Assembly (NCBI RefSeq): GCF_041435015.1
Contig: NZ_CP107989.1
Coordinates: 1,674,001 to 1,738,000, forward strand
Reading direction: 5' to 3'
Length of the DNA: 64,000 nt
Source: Streptomyces canus
GTDB taxonomy: Bacteria > Actinomycetota > Actinomycetes > Streptomycetales > Streptomycetaceae
The translations under genes and the position numbers were made by a program. Under the pieces are notes generated by a model that made no database searches, was not told where the DNA came from, and saw only the letters and a program-made list of their open reading frames with translations. Position 1 is the first letter of the stretch, and each line of letters begins with the position of its first letter. This document shows, piece by piece, positions 17,233 through 25,995 of the stretch.

Positions 17233-19424
17233 TGCGCCGACAACGACCTCTGACCGTTCTGCTGGCCGCCCTGCTGATGATGCTCGGTCTGCAGTCGACA
17301 TCCACGGCACAACCCGAGCGGACGGACGCGGCGGAACAGGTCCTCACCTGGACCGCCGGCGACGACATCACCAAGTACAACTCCGTCCCGACGACGGCTG
17401 TCGCGGGCTCGGCCACGATCGTCTTCGAGAACAGCACGGCCACCGGCAACACCACCGGTATGCCGCACACGTTGACCTTCGTGACCAGCGACCCCGAGTT
17501 CAACAACGACGTCGAACTCAACATCCTCGCCAACCCGAACGACGACATGGGCGGCCGCCACAGCGCCGAGGTCACGCTCACCCCGGGCCGCTACTTCTAC
17601 CACTGCACGATCCCGGGCCACGGGCAGATGCAGGGCATCCTCGTGGTGACCGAGGGCAGCGGCGAGGACACCACCGCGCCCTCGGCGGCGACCCAGGTGA
17701 CCGGCACGCAGAACGCGCAGGGCCAGTACGTCGGTTCGGCGAGCGTGGCGGTCACCGCGACCGACGAGGCCGGCGGCTCCGGCGTCGACCGGATCGAGTA
17801 CGCGACCGGGGACACGGGCGCCTGGCAGCCGTACACCGCCCCGGTCGTCTTCGACCAGGTCGGCAGCCACACGGTGCGTTACCGAGCCGTCGACAAGGCG
17901 GGCAACGTCTCCGCGGAGAAGAGTGTCGACTTCACGGTCGTCGCCCGCCCCTCCGACGACACCGCTCCGCCGAACACCTCGGCGACGGTCAGCGGCGAGC
18001 AGAACCCCGACGGCACGTACCTCGACATGGCGACGGTGACCGTGTCGGCCTCCGACACCGGATCCGGGGTCAACACCATCGAGTACACGGTGAACGACGG
18101 GAGTTGGCAGCCGTACACCATGCCTGTGATGGTGCATCAGGTCGGTTCCCACACCGTGCGCTACCGGGCGACCGACAAGGCGGGCAACGTGGCCGCCGAG
18201 AAGAGCGTCCGGTTCACGGTGGTCGCCACGGCCCCGCAGGACACCACCCCACCGGTGACCGGTGTGACCGTGGACGGCACGCGGAACTCCGACGGGGCGT
18301 ACGTGGGCAACGCCAAGGTGACCGTGAGCGCCACGGACGAGGGCGGTTCGGGTGTCGCGGGGGCGGAGTACTCGATCGACGCCGGACCGTATCTGGCGTA
18401 CACCGCTCCCGTGGTCGTCGACCGGGCGGGCACCCACACCCTGGCGTACCGGGCGACGGACAAGGCGGGCAACACCTCGGCCGCGCGCACGGTGACCTTC
18501 ACGGTGGTCTCCAGTCAGGTCCCGGCGCCCAACTGCGCGGAGTTGGACGAGCGGTTGACGGTGATCGTCGGCACGGTCGACTCCGGGGTGCCGAACCGGA
18601 TCACCAACAGCCGGTGCCGTATCAACGAGTTGATCGAGGACGAGAAGGAGTGGACGTCTCACGCGCTGTTCCTCAAGCACGTGAAGTCCGTCCTGGACAA
18701 GCTCTTCAGGGACGGGGTCGTCGACGAGCGTGAGTACGACGCCATCGACGCGGCGGCCCGTGAGTCCGGCATCGGCAAGCCGGGGCAGACCGAGGGCTAC
18801 CGCACGATCCTCGACGGCAGCGCGGCGTCCTTCGCCAAGTGGCAGCAGGTGGGCGGTGGTTCGTTCGCGCCCAACGGCGATGGGTCGATCACCTCCGGCA
18901 CCACGAAGGACGGCCTCGGCATGCTCTGGTTCCCGGAGCGCAAGTACGGCGACTTCTCGCTCAAGCTCCAGTGGCGGGACGACGCCCCGGGCACCGGGAA
19001 CGCCAACTCCGGTGTGTTCGTGCGGTTCCCGTGGGTCCACGACAACCCGGAGGAGCCCCGGCCGGAATGGGCCGCCATCAAGTACGGCCACGAGGTGCAG
19101 GTGCTCGACCGGCCCGACGGCGACATGTACAAGACCGGGTCGATCTACGGCTTCGACCGGGTGGGTCTCGCCGGTGCCGGCGTCACCCAGAAGGGCACCT
19201 GGAACGACTACGAGATCCGTGTGGTCGACCAGCACTACTCGGTCTACCGCAACGGCGTGCTGATCAACGAGTTCGACAACTTCGGCGGTCAGGACTTCTA
19301 CCCGGCCCGCTCGGACGACCCGGGCACGGACGGGCGGCGGTTCGCCTCCGGCTACATCGGGCTCCAGGTGCACAGCACGACGGACGTGGTCTCGTACCGG
19401 GACGTCAGGATCAAGGAGCTGTAG
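17232..19424 (+). CDS. Secreted cupredoxin + three Ig-like repeats + DUF1080 (3-keto-disaccharide hydrolase-like) protein
   Basis: The 730-residue protein has a signal peptide, then a cupredoxin with type 1 copper ligands H79, C125, H130 and M133 (YHCTIPGHGQM). Three Ig-like repeats of about 95 residues follow (about 150-430), each ending in a VRYRAVDKAGNVSAEKSV-like strand. After a short helical linker comes a DUF1080 lectin-like domain (about 520-728; NANSGVFVRFP, KYGHEVQVLD). DUF1080 proteins include 3-keto-glycoside hydrolases. Joined to a copper domain and coupled to the ThuA/dehydrogenase gene, it looks like part of an extracellular sugar-oxidation pair. Its 3' end overlaps the convergent polymerase gene by 14 bp. 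Confidence 0.85.
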   Translation: MRRQRPLTVLLAALLMMLGLQSTSTAQPERTDAAEQVLTWTAGDDITKYNSVPTTAVAGSATIVFENSTATGNTTGMPHTLTFVTSDPEFNNDVELNILANPNDDMGGRHSAEVTLTPGRYFYHCTIPGHGQMQGILVVTEGSGEDTTAPSAATQVTGTQNAQGQYVGSASVAVTATDEAGGSGVDRIEYATGDTGAWQPYTAPVVFDQVGSHTVRYRAVDKAGNVSAEKSVDFTVVARPSDDTAPPNTSATVSGEQNPDGTYLDMATVTVSASDTGSGVNTIEYTVNDGSWQPYTMPVMVHQVGSHTVRYRATDKAGNVAAEKSVRFTVVATAPQDTTPPVTGVTVDGTRNSDGAYVGNAKVTVSATDEGGSGVAGAEYSIDAGPYLAYTAPVVVDRAGTHTLAYRATDKAGNTSAARTVTFTVVSSQVPAPNCAELDERLTVIVGTVDSGVPNRITNSRCRINELIEDEKEWTSHALFLKHVKSVLDKLFRDGVVDEREYDAIDAAARESGIGKPGQTEGYRTILDGSAASFAKWQQVGGGSFAPNGDGSITSGTTKDGLGMLWFPERKYGDFSLKLQWRDDAPGTGNANSGVFVRFPWVHDNPEEPRPEWAAIKYGHEVQVLDRPDGDMYKTGSIYGFDRVGLAGAGVTQKGTWNDYEIRVVDQHYSVYRNGVLINEFDNFGGQDFYPARSDDPGTDGRRFASGYIGLQVHSTTDVVSYRDVRIKEL

Positions 19425-20442
19425 GAGGCGTCTTCTTCGAAGCGGCCCGGCTCGGCTGTACCCGCTTGGGTTCCCCCGGCATCTTCGGATACTCGGGCGG
19501 GTACGGCAGATCGCCGAGCCCGTGGTCGTGCTCGTCACGGCGGGCCAGGTCCAGCAGGGCCTCCAGCGAGAACGCGTGATCGTCCATGTCCGCGTGCACA
19601 TCGCCCAGTTCGGCGAAGCGCGCGGGCATGGTCGCGATGTCGAAGTCCTGCGGGTGCGCCTCGCCGACCTCCTCCCAGCGCAGGGGTGCGGAGACGGGGG
19701 CGTGCGGGCGGGGCCGTACCGAATAGGCGGAGGCGATCGTGCGGTCGCGGGCCGTCTGGTTGTAGTCGATGAAGATGCGCTTCCCCCTCTCCTCCTTCCA
19801 CCATTTGATGGTCACGTGGTCCGGCATCCGGCGCTCCATCTCACGCCCGACCGCGATCGCGGCCCGCCGCACCTGGGTGAAGGTCCAGCGCGGTTCGATC
19901 GGCACGAAGACATGCAGGCCGCGTCCGCCGGAGGTCTTGGGCCAGCCGCGCAGACCGCCGAACTCCTCGAGCACCGACCGCAGTTCATGAGCCGCGCGCA
20001 CGGCGTCGTCGTAGTCCGTGCCGGGCTGTGGGTCGAGGTCGATGCGGAGTTCGTCGGGACGGTCGACGTCGTCACGGCGGACCGGCCAGGGATGGAAGGT
20101 GAGGGTGCCGTACTGGGCGGCCCACAGGACGGCGGCCTCCTCGGTCGGGCACATCTCGTCGGCGCTGCGGCCGCTGGGGAAGGTGATGTGGGCGGTCGGG
20201 ATCCAGTCGGGCATGTTCTTGGGCGCCCGTTTCTGGAAGAAGTTCTCGCCGGTCACACCGTCCGGGTAGCGCTCCAGGGTGGTGGGGCGGTCGCGCAGGG
20301 CGCGCAGGATGCCGGGGGCGACGGCCTGGTAGTAGCGGGCGAGGTCCAGCTTGGTGAAGCCGCGCTCCGGGAAGAAGATCTTGTCCGGGCTGGACAGCCG
20401 TACGGTCCGGCCGCCCGCCTCCAGTTCCACCGCGTCACCCAT
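19411..20442 (-). CDS. ligD: Stand-alone LigD-type polymerase/primase domain
   Basis: The 343-residue protein corresponds to the polymerase (PolDom, archaeo-eukaryotic primase) module of LigD, which fills gaps with ribonucleotides during bacterial end joining. Conserved parts are SSPDKIFFPERGFTK, the catalytic LRIDLDPQPG acidic pair, the SGGRGLHVFVPI strand and IFIDYNQTARDRTIASAYS. Ligase and phosphoesterase modules are absent, as in Streptomyces, where LigD functions are split among genes. It diverges from an ATP-dependent ligase gene 74 bp away, probably its working partner. Confidence 0.88.
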   Translation of the reverse strand: MGDAVELEAGGRTVRLSSPDKIFFPERGFTKLDLARYYQAVAPGILRALRDRPTTLERYPDGVTGENFFQKRAPKNMPDWIPTAHITFPSGRSADEMCPTEEAAVLWAAQYGTLTFHPWPVRRDDVDRPDELRIDLDPQPGTDYDDAVRAAHELRSVLEEFGGLRGWPKTSGGRGLHVFVPIEPRWTFTQVRRAAIAVGREMERRMPDHVTIKWWKEERGKRIFIDYNQTARDRTIASAYSVRPRPHAPVSAPLRWEEVGEAHPQDFDIATMPARFAELGDVHADMDDHAFSLEALLDLARRDEHDHGLGDLPYPPEYPKMPGEPKRVQPSRAASKKTPPTAP

Positions 20443-20516
20443 TCCGCCACGGTAGGCCCGTGGAGCACACCTCGCACATCAGGCGAAAAGCATCGGCTCC
20501 CAGCAGAATCAGGACC

Positions 20517-21578
20517 ATGGATCTGCCGGTGATGCCCCCCGTGAAGCCCATGCTCGCCAAGTCGGTGGCGACGATCCCGCCGGACATGCACTACGAGGCG
20601 AAGTGGGACGGGTTCCGCGCCATCGTCTTCCGGGACAGGGCGGAGGTCGAGCTGGGCAGCCGTACCGGCAAGACGTTGACCAGGTACTTTCCCGAGCTGG
20701 TGGAGGCACTCGCGGCGCGTCTGCCCGAGCGGTGCGTGATGGACGGCGAGATCGTGATCGCGCGGGAGGGCCGCCTGGACTTCGACGCACTGACCGAGCG
20801 CATCCATCCGGCGGCCTCGCGGGTGCGGACGCTCGCCGAGCGGACGCCGGCCTCCTTCGTCGCCTTCGACCTGCTGGCCCTCCAGGACGAATCCCTGCTG
20901 AACGTCCCGCTGACCGACCGCAGGAAGCTGCTCACGACGGCTCTGTCCGGTGTCACGGCCCCGGTGCACGTCGCACCGGCGACCACGGACATCGACGTGG
21001 CCCGCCAATGGTTCGAGCAGTACGAGGGCGCGGGCCTGGACGGTGTCATCGCCAAGCCGCTCACCCTGCGCTATCTGCCGGACGAGCGCGCCATGTTCAA
21101 GATCAAGCACGAGCGCACGGCGGACGTGGTGGTGGCGGGCTACCGGCTCCACAAGAGCGGCCCTGTCGTCGGCTCCCTGCTGCTGGGGCTCCACGACGAC
21201 CGGGGCACCCTCCAGCACGTCGGCGTGTCCGCGGCCTTCCCCATGAAGCGGCGCGCCGAGCTGATCGACGAGCTGGAGCCGCTGCGGATGGAGGACGCCT
21301 CCGGGCACCCCTGGGCGGCCTGGGCGGAGGAGGCCGCGCACGAGAGCGCCCGGCTGCCCGGGGCGCCGAGCCGCTGGTCGGGGAAGAAGGACCTGTCCTG
21401 GGTGCCGCTCAGGCCGGAGCGGGTGGCGGAGGTGGCGTACGACCACATGGAGAACGGCGTACGGTTCCGCCACACCGCCCGCTTCCGCCGCTGGCGGCCC
21501 GACCGGACGGCCGAGAGCTGCACGTACGCACAGCTGGAGGAGCCGGTGCGCTACGACCTGGACGAGATCCTGGGCTGA
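20517..21578 (+). CDS. ligC: ATP-dependent DNA ligase, LigC type
   Basis: The 353-residue enzyme has the nucleotidyltransferase motif I YEAKWDGFRA with lysine 29 as the AMP-accepting residue, motif III FVAFDLLAL, motif IV EGAGLDGVIAK and motif V MFKIKHERTADVVV, followed by a C-terminal OB domain. The length fits LigC (about 350) rather than LigB or full LigD. LigC enzymes join nicks and act in backup repair. No Ku gene is in this window. The ATG at 20517 gives the MDLPVMPPVKPMLA beginning. Confidence 0.88.
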   Translation: MDLPVMPPVKPMLAKSVATIPPDMHYEAKWDGFRAIVFRDRAEVELGSRTGKTLTRYFPELVEALAARLPERCVMDGEIVIAREGRLDFDALTERIHPAASRVRTLAERTPASFVAFDLLALQDESLLNVPLTDRRKLLTTALSGVTAPVHVAPATTDIDVARQWFEQYEGAGLDGVIAKPLTLRYLPDERAMFKIKHERTADVVVAGYRLHKSGPVVGSLLLGLHDDRGTLQHVGVSAAFPMKRRAELIDELEPLRMEDASGHPWAAWAEEAAHESARLPGAPSRWSGKKDLSWVPLRPERVAEVAYDHMENGVRFRHTARFRRWRPDRTAESCTYAQLEEPVRYDLDEILG

Positions 21579-21587
21579 CGCGCCGGG

Positions 21588-22778
21588 TCAGGGCCGCATC
21601 AGCACCTTGACCGCGCCCTCCTGCTTCTTCTGGAACATCTCGTACGCGTGCGGGGCGTCCGACAGCGGCACGTGATGGGTCGCGAAGTCGTCGACGCCGA
21701 GCGGGTCCTCGTCCGTCAGGTACGGGACGATCTCGTCGCTCCAGCGCCGCACGTTGGCCTGGCCCATCCGGATCTGGATCTGCTTGTCGAACATGGTGAG
21801 CATGGGCAGCGGGTCGGCCGTGCCGCCGTAGACGCCGGTGAGGGAGAGCGTGCCACCGCGGCGCACCAGTTCGATGGCGGTGTGCAGGGCGGCGAGCCGG
21901 TCGATGCTGAAGCGCTCGGCGAACGGCCCGCTGAGCTTCCTGGGCAGCAGGGCCGAGGCGTTCTGGGCGAGCCGGGCGGCCGCGCTGCCGTGGGCCTCGG
22001 TGCCGACGGCGTCGATGACGGCGTCCGGGCCGCGTCCGTCGGTCTCGTCGCGGATCGCCTGGACGAGCTCCTTCTCGCTGTCGAAGCTCCTGAGGTCGTA
22101 CGTCTCCACGCCCCGCGTGCGTGCCCGCCGCAGCCGTTCGGTCACCAGGTCCACGCCGAAGACCCGCCCGGCGCCGCGCACCTGCGCGACCCGGCAGGCC
22201 ATGTCGCCGATGGGGCCGAGACCGAGCACGGCGACGCTGCCGCCCTCGGGGATGTCCGCGTAGGCGACGGCCTGCCAGGCGGTGGGCAGCACGTCGGAGA
22301 GGTAGACGAAGCGGTCGTCCGGCGGGCCCTCGGGAACCTTGATCGGCCCGTACTGGGCCTGCGGGACCCGCAGGTACTCGGCCTGGGCGCCCGGCACGGC
22401 GCCGTAGAGCCGGGTGTAGCCGAACAGGGCGGCACCCATGCCCTCGCTGGTGACCTGGGTGGTCTCGCACTGGGTCGGCAGCCCCGTCATGCACATCCAG
22501 CAGTTGCCGCAGGCGATCTGGAAGGGCACGACGACCCGGTCGCCCACCGAGAGGTCCGGCACCGCGGCGCCGACCTCCTCGACGATGCCCATGGGTTCAT
22601 GGCCGAGGATGTCACCCGGCGTCATGAACGGGGTCAGCACCTCGTAGAGATGCAGGTCGGAGCCGCACAATCCGGTCGAGGTGATCCGGATGACCGCGTC
22701 CGTCGGTTCCTTGATCCTCGGATCGGGCACCTCCTCCACCCGTACGTCCCGCTTGCCCTGCCAGGTCACAGCCTTCAT
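21588..22778 (-). CDS. Zinc-dependent alcohol dehydrogenase (formaldehyde dehydrogenase-like MDR)
   Basis: The 396-residue medium-chain dehydrogenase has catalytic zinc ligands Cys38 (GLCGSDLH) and His in GHEP, the four-cysteine structural zinc lobe (CGNCWMCMTGLPTQC) and the NAD-binding AVLGLGPIGDMACR. Layout and length fit glutathione-independent formaldehyde dehydrogenase-type enzymes, but the substrate is open. The ATG has a GGAGGGAG ribosome site. It stands alone, divergent from the DUF3048 gene. Confidence 0.87.
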   Translation of the reverse strand: MKAVTWQGKRDVRVEEVPDPRIKEPTDAVIRITSTGLCGSDLHLYEVLTPFMTPGDILGHEPMGIVEEVGAAVPDLSVGDRVVVPFQIACGNCWMCMTGLPTQCETTQVTSEGMGAALFGYTRLYGAVPGAQAEYLRVPQAQYGPIKVPEGPPDDRFVYLSDVLPTAWQAVAYADIPEGGSVAVLGLGPIGDMACRVAQVRGAGRVFGVDLVTERLRRARTRGVETYDLRSFDSEKELVQAIRDETDGRGPDAVIDAVGTEAHGSAAARLAQNASALLPRKLSGPFAERFSIDRLAALHTAIELVRRGGTLSLTGVYGGTADPLPMLTMFDKQIQIRMGQANVRRWSDEIVPYLTDEDPLGVDDFATHHVPLSDAPHAYEMFQKKQEGAVKVLMRP

Positions 22779-22947
22779 CGCCGGGCACTCCCTCCGTCAC
22801 CTCGCGTGTCGGTCCTGGGTAGGCGCCCCGGGTACCCGAGGCGACTCCGCCGAACCGCGATCCAGGGCCGATCGGCGTACTCGACGCGACTAATCAGAAA
22901 CAGACGGGTATGGCCACCAATGAACTTATAAGCGCACAATCAAAGAC

Positions 22948-23994
22948 ATGAGACGGGTGGGTACGGTGGGCATGGCGGGCATGGTGGACACGGAACACAG
23001 GGGGCGCGCACGACGCGCCCGTACGGCGGCGGCACTGCTGACCGCCACGGGACTCTTCGCCGCGGGCTGCACGGGACACGGCACACCCCATGCCCCGGCC
23101 GACGACGGACGCGGACAGTTCCGGACGGATGGACCGAATACTTCACCACCGAACACGTCGGAACCGAGCGAGAAGGCCGACCATCCCGCCGTGCTCGCCG
23201 TGAAGATCGACAACGTGCGGACGGCCCGCCCGCAGACCGGGATCGACTCCGCCGACGTCGTCTATGCCGAGCAGGTCGAGGGCGGGCTCAGCCGCCTCAT
23301 GGCGGTGTACGCGACCAAGCTGCCCACAGCCGTCGGCCCGGTCCGCAGCGCCCGCGAGTCGGACCTGGAGCTGCTGCGGCAGTTCGACCATCCGACGCTG
23401 GCCTTCTCCGGTGCCCAGGGCAAGCTGATGCCCCTGATCAACGGGGCGCCACTGGTCGCCCAGACCCCCGAGAAGGCGTCCCGCGCCTACTTCCGCGGTG
23501 CCGGCAAGGTCTCCCCGCACAACCTCTTCCTGCACCCGAAGCGCCTGGTGCCCGCCACGCCGGGCGCCGCCGCGCTGACGACCGGCTTCCAGTACGGCCC
23601 CGCGCCCGCCGGCGGCACCAAGGACGCCTCGGAGACGGTCCGCTTCCCGGCCGCCCGCTTCACCTTCACCTGGTCGCAGAGCCGGGAACGCTGGCTGGTC
23701 TCGATGGACGGCACCCCGGACGTGACGTCCGACGGAAAGCGGCTGGCCCCGGCCACGGTCGTCGTGCAGTACGTGAAGGTACGCAAGTCCGCCTTCCACG
23801 ACTTCCTCGGCAACAACACGCCGTACACGGTGACGGTCGGCTCGGGCAGGGCGAAGGTGCTGCGCGACGGCCGCGCGTACGACGTGAACTGGAAGCGGCC
23901 GAAGGCCACGGACGGTACGGAGTTCGCCACCAAGGACGGCTCCCGGGTGAACTTCGCCAAGGGCCAGGTGTGGATCGTCTTCGCGAAAGCGTGA
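22948..23994 (+). CDS. DUF3048 family lipoprotein
   Basis: About 348 residues. A hydrophobic segment ends in the lipobox FAAGC, so the mature protein should be a membrane-anchored lipoprotein facing outward. The rest is the DUF3048 fold, with VKIDNVRTARPQTGIDSADVVYAEQVEGG, TAVGPVRSARESD and RVNFAKGQVWIVF near the end. Its function is unknown. Alternative ATGs at 22972 and 22981 would give a more usual signal length, and none has a strong Shine-Dalgarno sequence. TATAAG about 20 bp upstream may be a -10 box. Confidence 0.8.
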   Translation: MRRVGTVGMAGMVDTEHRGRARRARTAAALLTATGLFAAGCTGHGTPHAPADDGRGQFRTDGPNTSPPNTSEPSEKADHPAVLAVKIDNVRTARPQTGIDSADVVYAEQVEGGLSRLMAVYATKLPTAVGPVRSARESDLELLRQFDHPTLAFSGAQGKLMPLINGAPLVAQTPEKASRAYFRGAGKVSPHNLFLHPKRLVPATPGAAALTTGFQYGPAPAGGTKDASETVRFPAARFTFTWSQSRERWLVSMDGTPDVTSDGKRLAPATVVVQYVKVRKSAFHDFLGNNTPYTVTVGSGRAKVLRDGRAYDVNWKRPKATDGTEFATKDGSRVNFAKGQVWIVFAKA

Positions 23995-24459
23995 TCAGGG
24001 CTGGGTGACGAGGGGATCCGCGGGATTGCGGAGCCCCTCCGCCGCGTCCGCGACCCGGCGGATCAGCTCGAAGAACTGGCCCTGTTCCGCGGCGGAGAGC
24101 GGGGCCAGGAAGACCTGGTTCATCCGGGCGGTGCGCACGGTCAGCTTGCGGTGGGTGCGCACCCCGTCGTCGGTCAGGCGCAGCAGGAAGCGGCGGCCGT
24201 CCTGGGGGTCGCGGACCTTGTCGAGCAGTCCGCGCCTGCCGAGCCGGCTGATGACCTCGGCGATGGTGGACCGGTCGAGACCCACCCGCTCCCCCACCGT
24301 GCGCTGGTCGAGCCCCGGTTCGGCGACCAATGCGTTCAGGACCGCGAACTGCGGCGAGGTGATCTCCTCGGAGACCATCGTGTTCCACAGCAGGTAGTGC
24401 GCCTGCTGGAGCCGCCGGGCGAGGTGCCCGGGATGGGTGGTGAGGTCCACCGCTGCCAT
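23995..24459 (-). CDS. pcaV: MarR-family repressor PcaV of the protocatechuate operon
   Basis: The 154-residue MarR protein begins HLARRLQQAHYLLWN; Arg15, the residue I recall as making the key contact with protocatechuate in S. coelicolor PcaV, is present. The winged helix follows (LDQRTVGERVGLDRSTIAEVISRLGRRGLL, then DPQDGRRFLLRLT). Position next to and divergent from pcaH fits the known arrangement, in which PcaV represses the pca operon until protocatechuate binds. Two sequence-related sites with GTGCACTGA lie between the starts. Confidence 0.9.
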   Translation of the reverse strand: MAAVDLTTHPGHLARRLQQAHYLLWNTMVSEEITSPQFAVLNALVAEPGLDQRTVGERVGLDRSTIAEVISRLGRRGLLDKVRDPQDGRRFLLRLTDDGVRTHRKLTVRTARMNQVFLAPLSAAEQGQFFELIRRVADAAEGLRNPADPLVTQP

Positions 24460-24483
24460 GTGCGCTCCCGAGTCGTTTTGGTT

Positions 24484-24493
24484 GGTGCACTGA
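24484..24493. promoter_or_regulatory. Second, imperfect PcaV-type site
   Basis: GGTGCACTGA matches 9 of the 10 bases of the perfect operator half-and-core found 74 bp away. It lies 25 bp before the pcaV start and could serve autorepression. Confidence 0.5.
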
Positions 24494-24517
24494 AGAGTAG
24501 TGAGCCTTGACGCCAGG

Positions 24518-24532
24518 CTGCCACAGTGGCAG
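24518..24532. promoter_or_regulatory. Dyad in the pcaV-pcaH gap
   Basis: CTGCCAC-A-GTGGCAG is a perfect 7-bp-arm dyad midway between the two PcaV-type sites. It differs from the GTGCACTGA motif, so it may bind another factor or be a structural part of the promoter. Confidence 0.35.
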
Positions 24533-24557
24533 CTTAAGAGAAACCCGGCTGAAACAG

Positions 24558-24569
24558 TCAGTGCACTGA
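24558..24569. promoter_or_regulatory. PcaV operator candidate upstream of pcaH
   Basis: TCAGTGCACTGA is a perfect 12-bp palindrome about 40 bp before the pcaH start, where a MarR dimer would block transcription. Confidence 0.65.
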
Positions 24570-24609
24570 GCGATTGACGTCCGAACGCCAACGAACCGCA
24601 GGAATCCCC

Positions 24610-25383
24610 ATGACTCTCACCCAGCACGACATCGACCGGGAAATCGCCGCCGAGCACGCCGCCTACGAGAAGCGGCTCGCCGACGGCGCTCCCTTCGAGC
24701 ACCAGCCGCGCCGCGACTACGCGCCGTACCGCTCCTCGGTGCTGCGGCACCCCAAACAGCCCCCGATCGGCATCGACGTGTCCCAGGACCCGGAGCTGGT
24801 GGAGCTGCGGTCGCCCGCCTTCGGCGAGCGGGACATCACCGAGATCGACAACGACCTGACCCGGCAGCACACCGGGGAGCCGATCGGTGAGCGGATCACC
24901 GTCGAGGGACGGCTCCTGGACCGGAACGGCCGTCCGCTGCGCGGGCAGCTGGTCGAGATCTGGCAGGCCAACTCGGCCGGCCGCTACGCCCACCAGCGCG
25001 AGCAGCACGACGCCCCGCTGGACCCGAACTTCACGGGCGTCGGCCGCACGCTGACCGACGACAGCGGCTCCTACCGCTTCACCACCGTCCAGCCGGGCCC
25101 GTACCCGTGGCGCCAGCACGTCAACGCCTGGCGGCCGGCCCACATCCACTTCTCGATCTTCGGCACGGCGTTCACCCAGCGGCTCGTGACACAGATGTAC
25201 TTCCCGAGCGACCCGCTGTTCCCCTACGACCCGATCATCCAGTCCGTGACGGACGACGCGGCCCGCCAGCGGCTCGTCGCCACGTACGACCACAGCCTGT
25301 CCGTGCCGGAGTTCTCGATGGGCTACCACTGGGACATCGTGCTCGACGGGCCGCAGGCCACCTGGATCGAAGAAGGACGCTGA
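24610..25383 (+). CDS. pcaH: Protocatechuate 3,4-dioxygenase beta subunit
   Basis: The 257-residue subunit carries the non-haem Fe(III) site. The four ligands are visible with the right spacing: Tyr126 (AGRYAH), Tyr165 (PGPYPW), His178 and His180 (RPAHIHF). With PcaG it opens the ring of protocatechuate between the hydroxyls, giving 3-carboxy-cis,cis-muconate. It is first in a tight cytoplasmic operon, with pcaG starting 7 bp after the stop. Start ATG 24610 gives the usual N-terminal helix. Confidence 0.95.
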   Translation: MTLTQHDIDREIAAEHAAYEKRLADGAPFEHQPRRDYAPYRSSVLRHPKQPPIGIDVSQDPELVELRSPAFGERDITEIDNDLTRQHTGEPIGERITVEGRLLDRNGRPLRGQLVEIWQANSAGRYAHQREQHDAPLDPNFTGVGRTLTDDSGSYRFTTVQPGPYPWRQHVNAWRPAHIHFSIFGTAFTQRLVTQMYFPSDPLFPYDPIIQSVTDDAARQRLVATYDHSLSVPEFSMGYHWDIVLDGPQATWIEEGR

Positions 25384-25389
25384 CCAGCC

Positions 25390-25995
25390 ATGACGAAGAT
25401 CGACACAAGCCGCCCTGAGTCCGTGCTGCCGACCCCGTCGCACACGGTCGGCCCCTTCTACGGCCACGCCCTGCCCTTCCCCGGCGGCGGCGACATCGCG
25501 CCCGTCGGCCACCCGGACACGATCGTCCTCCAGGGCTACATCACCGACGGCGAGGGCACCCCGCTGCCGGACGCCTTCGTGGAGCTGTGGAGCGCCGACC
25601 CGGACGGCAACGTCCCGCAGGCCGACGGTTCGATCCGGCGCGACCCCGCGAGCGGTGGCTATCTGGGCCGCAACGGCGTGGAGTTCACCGGCTGGGGCCG
25701 CATCCAGACCGACGCCAACGGCCACTGGACCGCACGGACACTGCGGCCGGGCGCGCGCGGGCGGAGCGCGCCGTACATCAGCGTCTGCGTCTTCGCGCGT
25801 GGGCTGCTGGTGCACCTGTACACCCGGATCTACCTGCCGGGCGACGAGGCGGCCCTGACCGCCGACCCGCTGCTGGCCCGGGTACCGGCGGAGCGGCGCG
25901 ACACGCTGATCGCGCGTTCGCAGGGCGATGGCACCTACCGTTTCGACATCCGCCTTCAGGGCGAAGGCGAAACGGTCTTCCTGGAGTTCCAGTGA
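25390..25995 (+). CDS. pcaG: Protocatechuate 3,4-dioxygenase alpha subunit
   Basis: The 201-residue alpha subunit shows TPSHTVGPFYGHALP near the start and GWGRIQTDANGHWTARTLRPG in the beta-sandwich core. It lacks the full set of iron-ligand residues of PcaH and builds the other half of the active-site cleft. The stop TGA overlaps the GTG start of pcaB, so the products are likely made in fixed ratio. Confidence 0.94.
   Translation: MTKIDTSRPESVLPTPSHTVGPFYGHALPFPGGGDIAPVGHPDTIVLQGYITDGEGTPLPDAFVELWSADPDGNVPQADGSIRRDPASGGYLGRNGVEFTGWGRIQTDANGHWTARTLRPGARGRSAPYISVCVFARGLLVHLYTRIYLPGDEAALTADPLLARVPAERRDTLIARSQGDGTYRFDIRLQGEGETVFLEFQ

Noticed and set aside
17175..19601. Very long minus-strand open frame opposite the cupredoxin-DUF1080 gene
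   Set aside because: Arg/Val/Gly-rich low-information translation; the plus strand has clear domains and a signal peptide.
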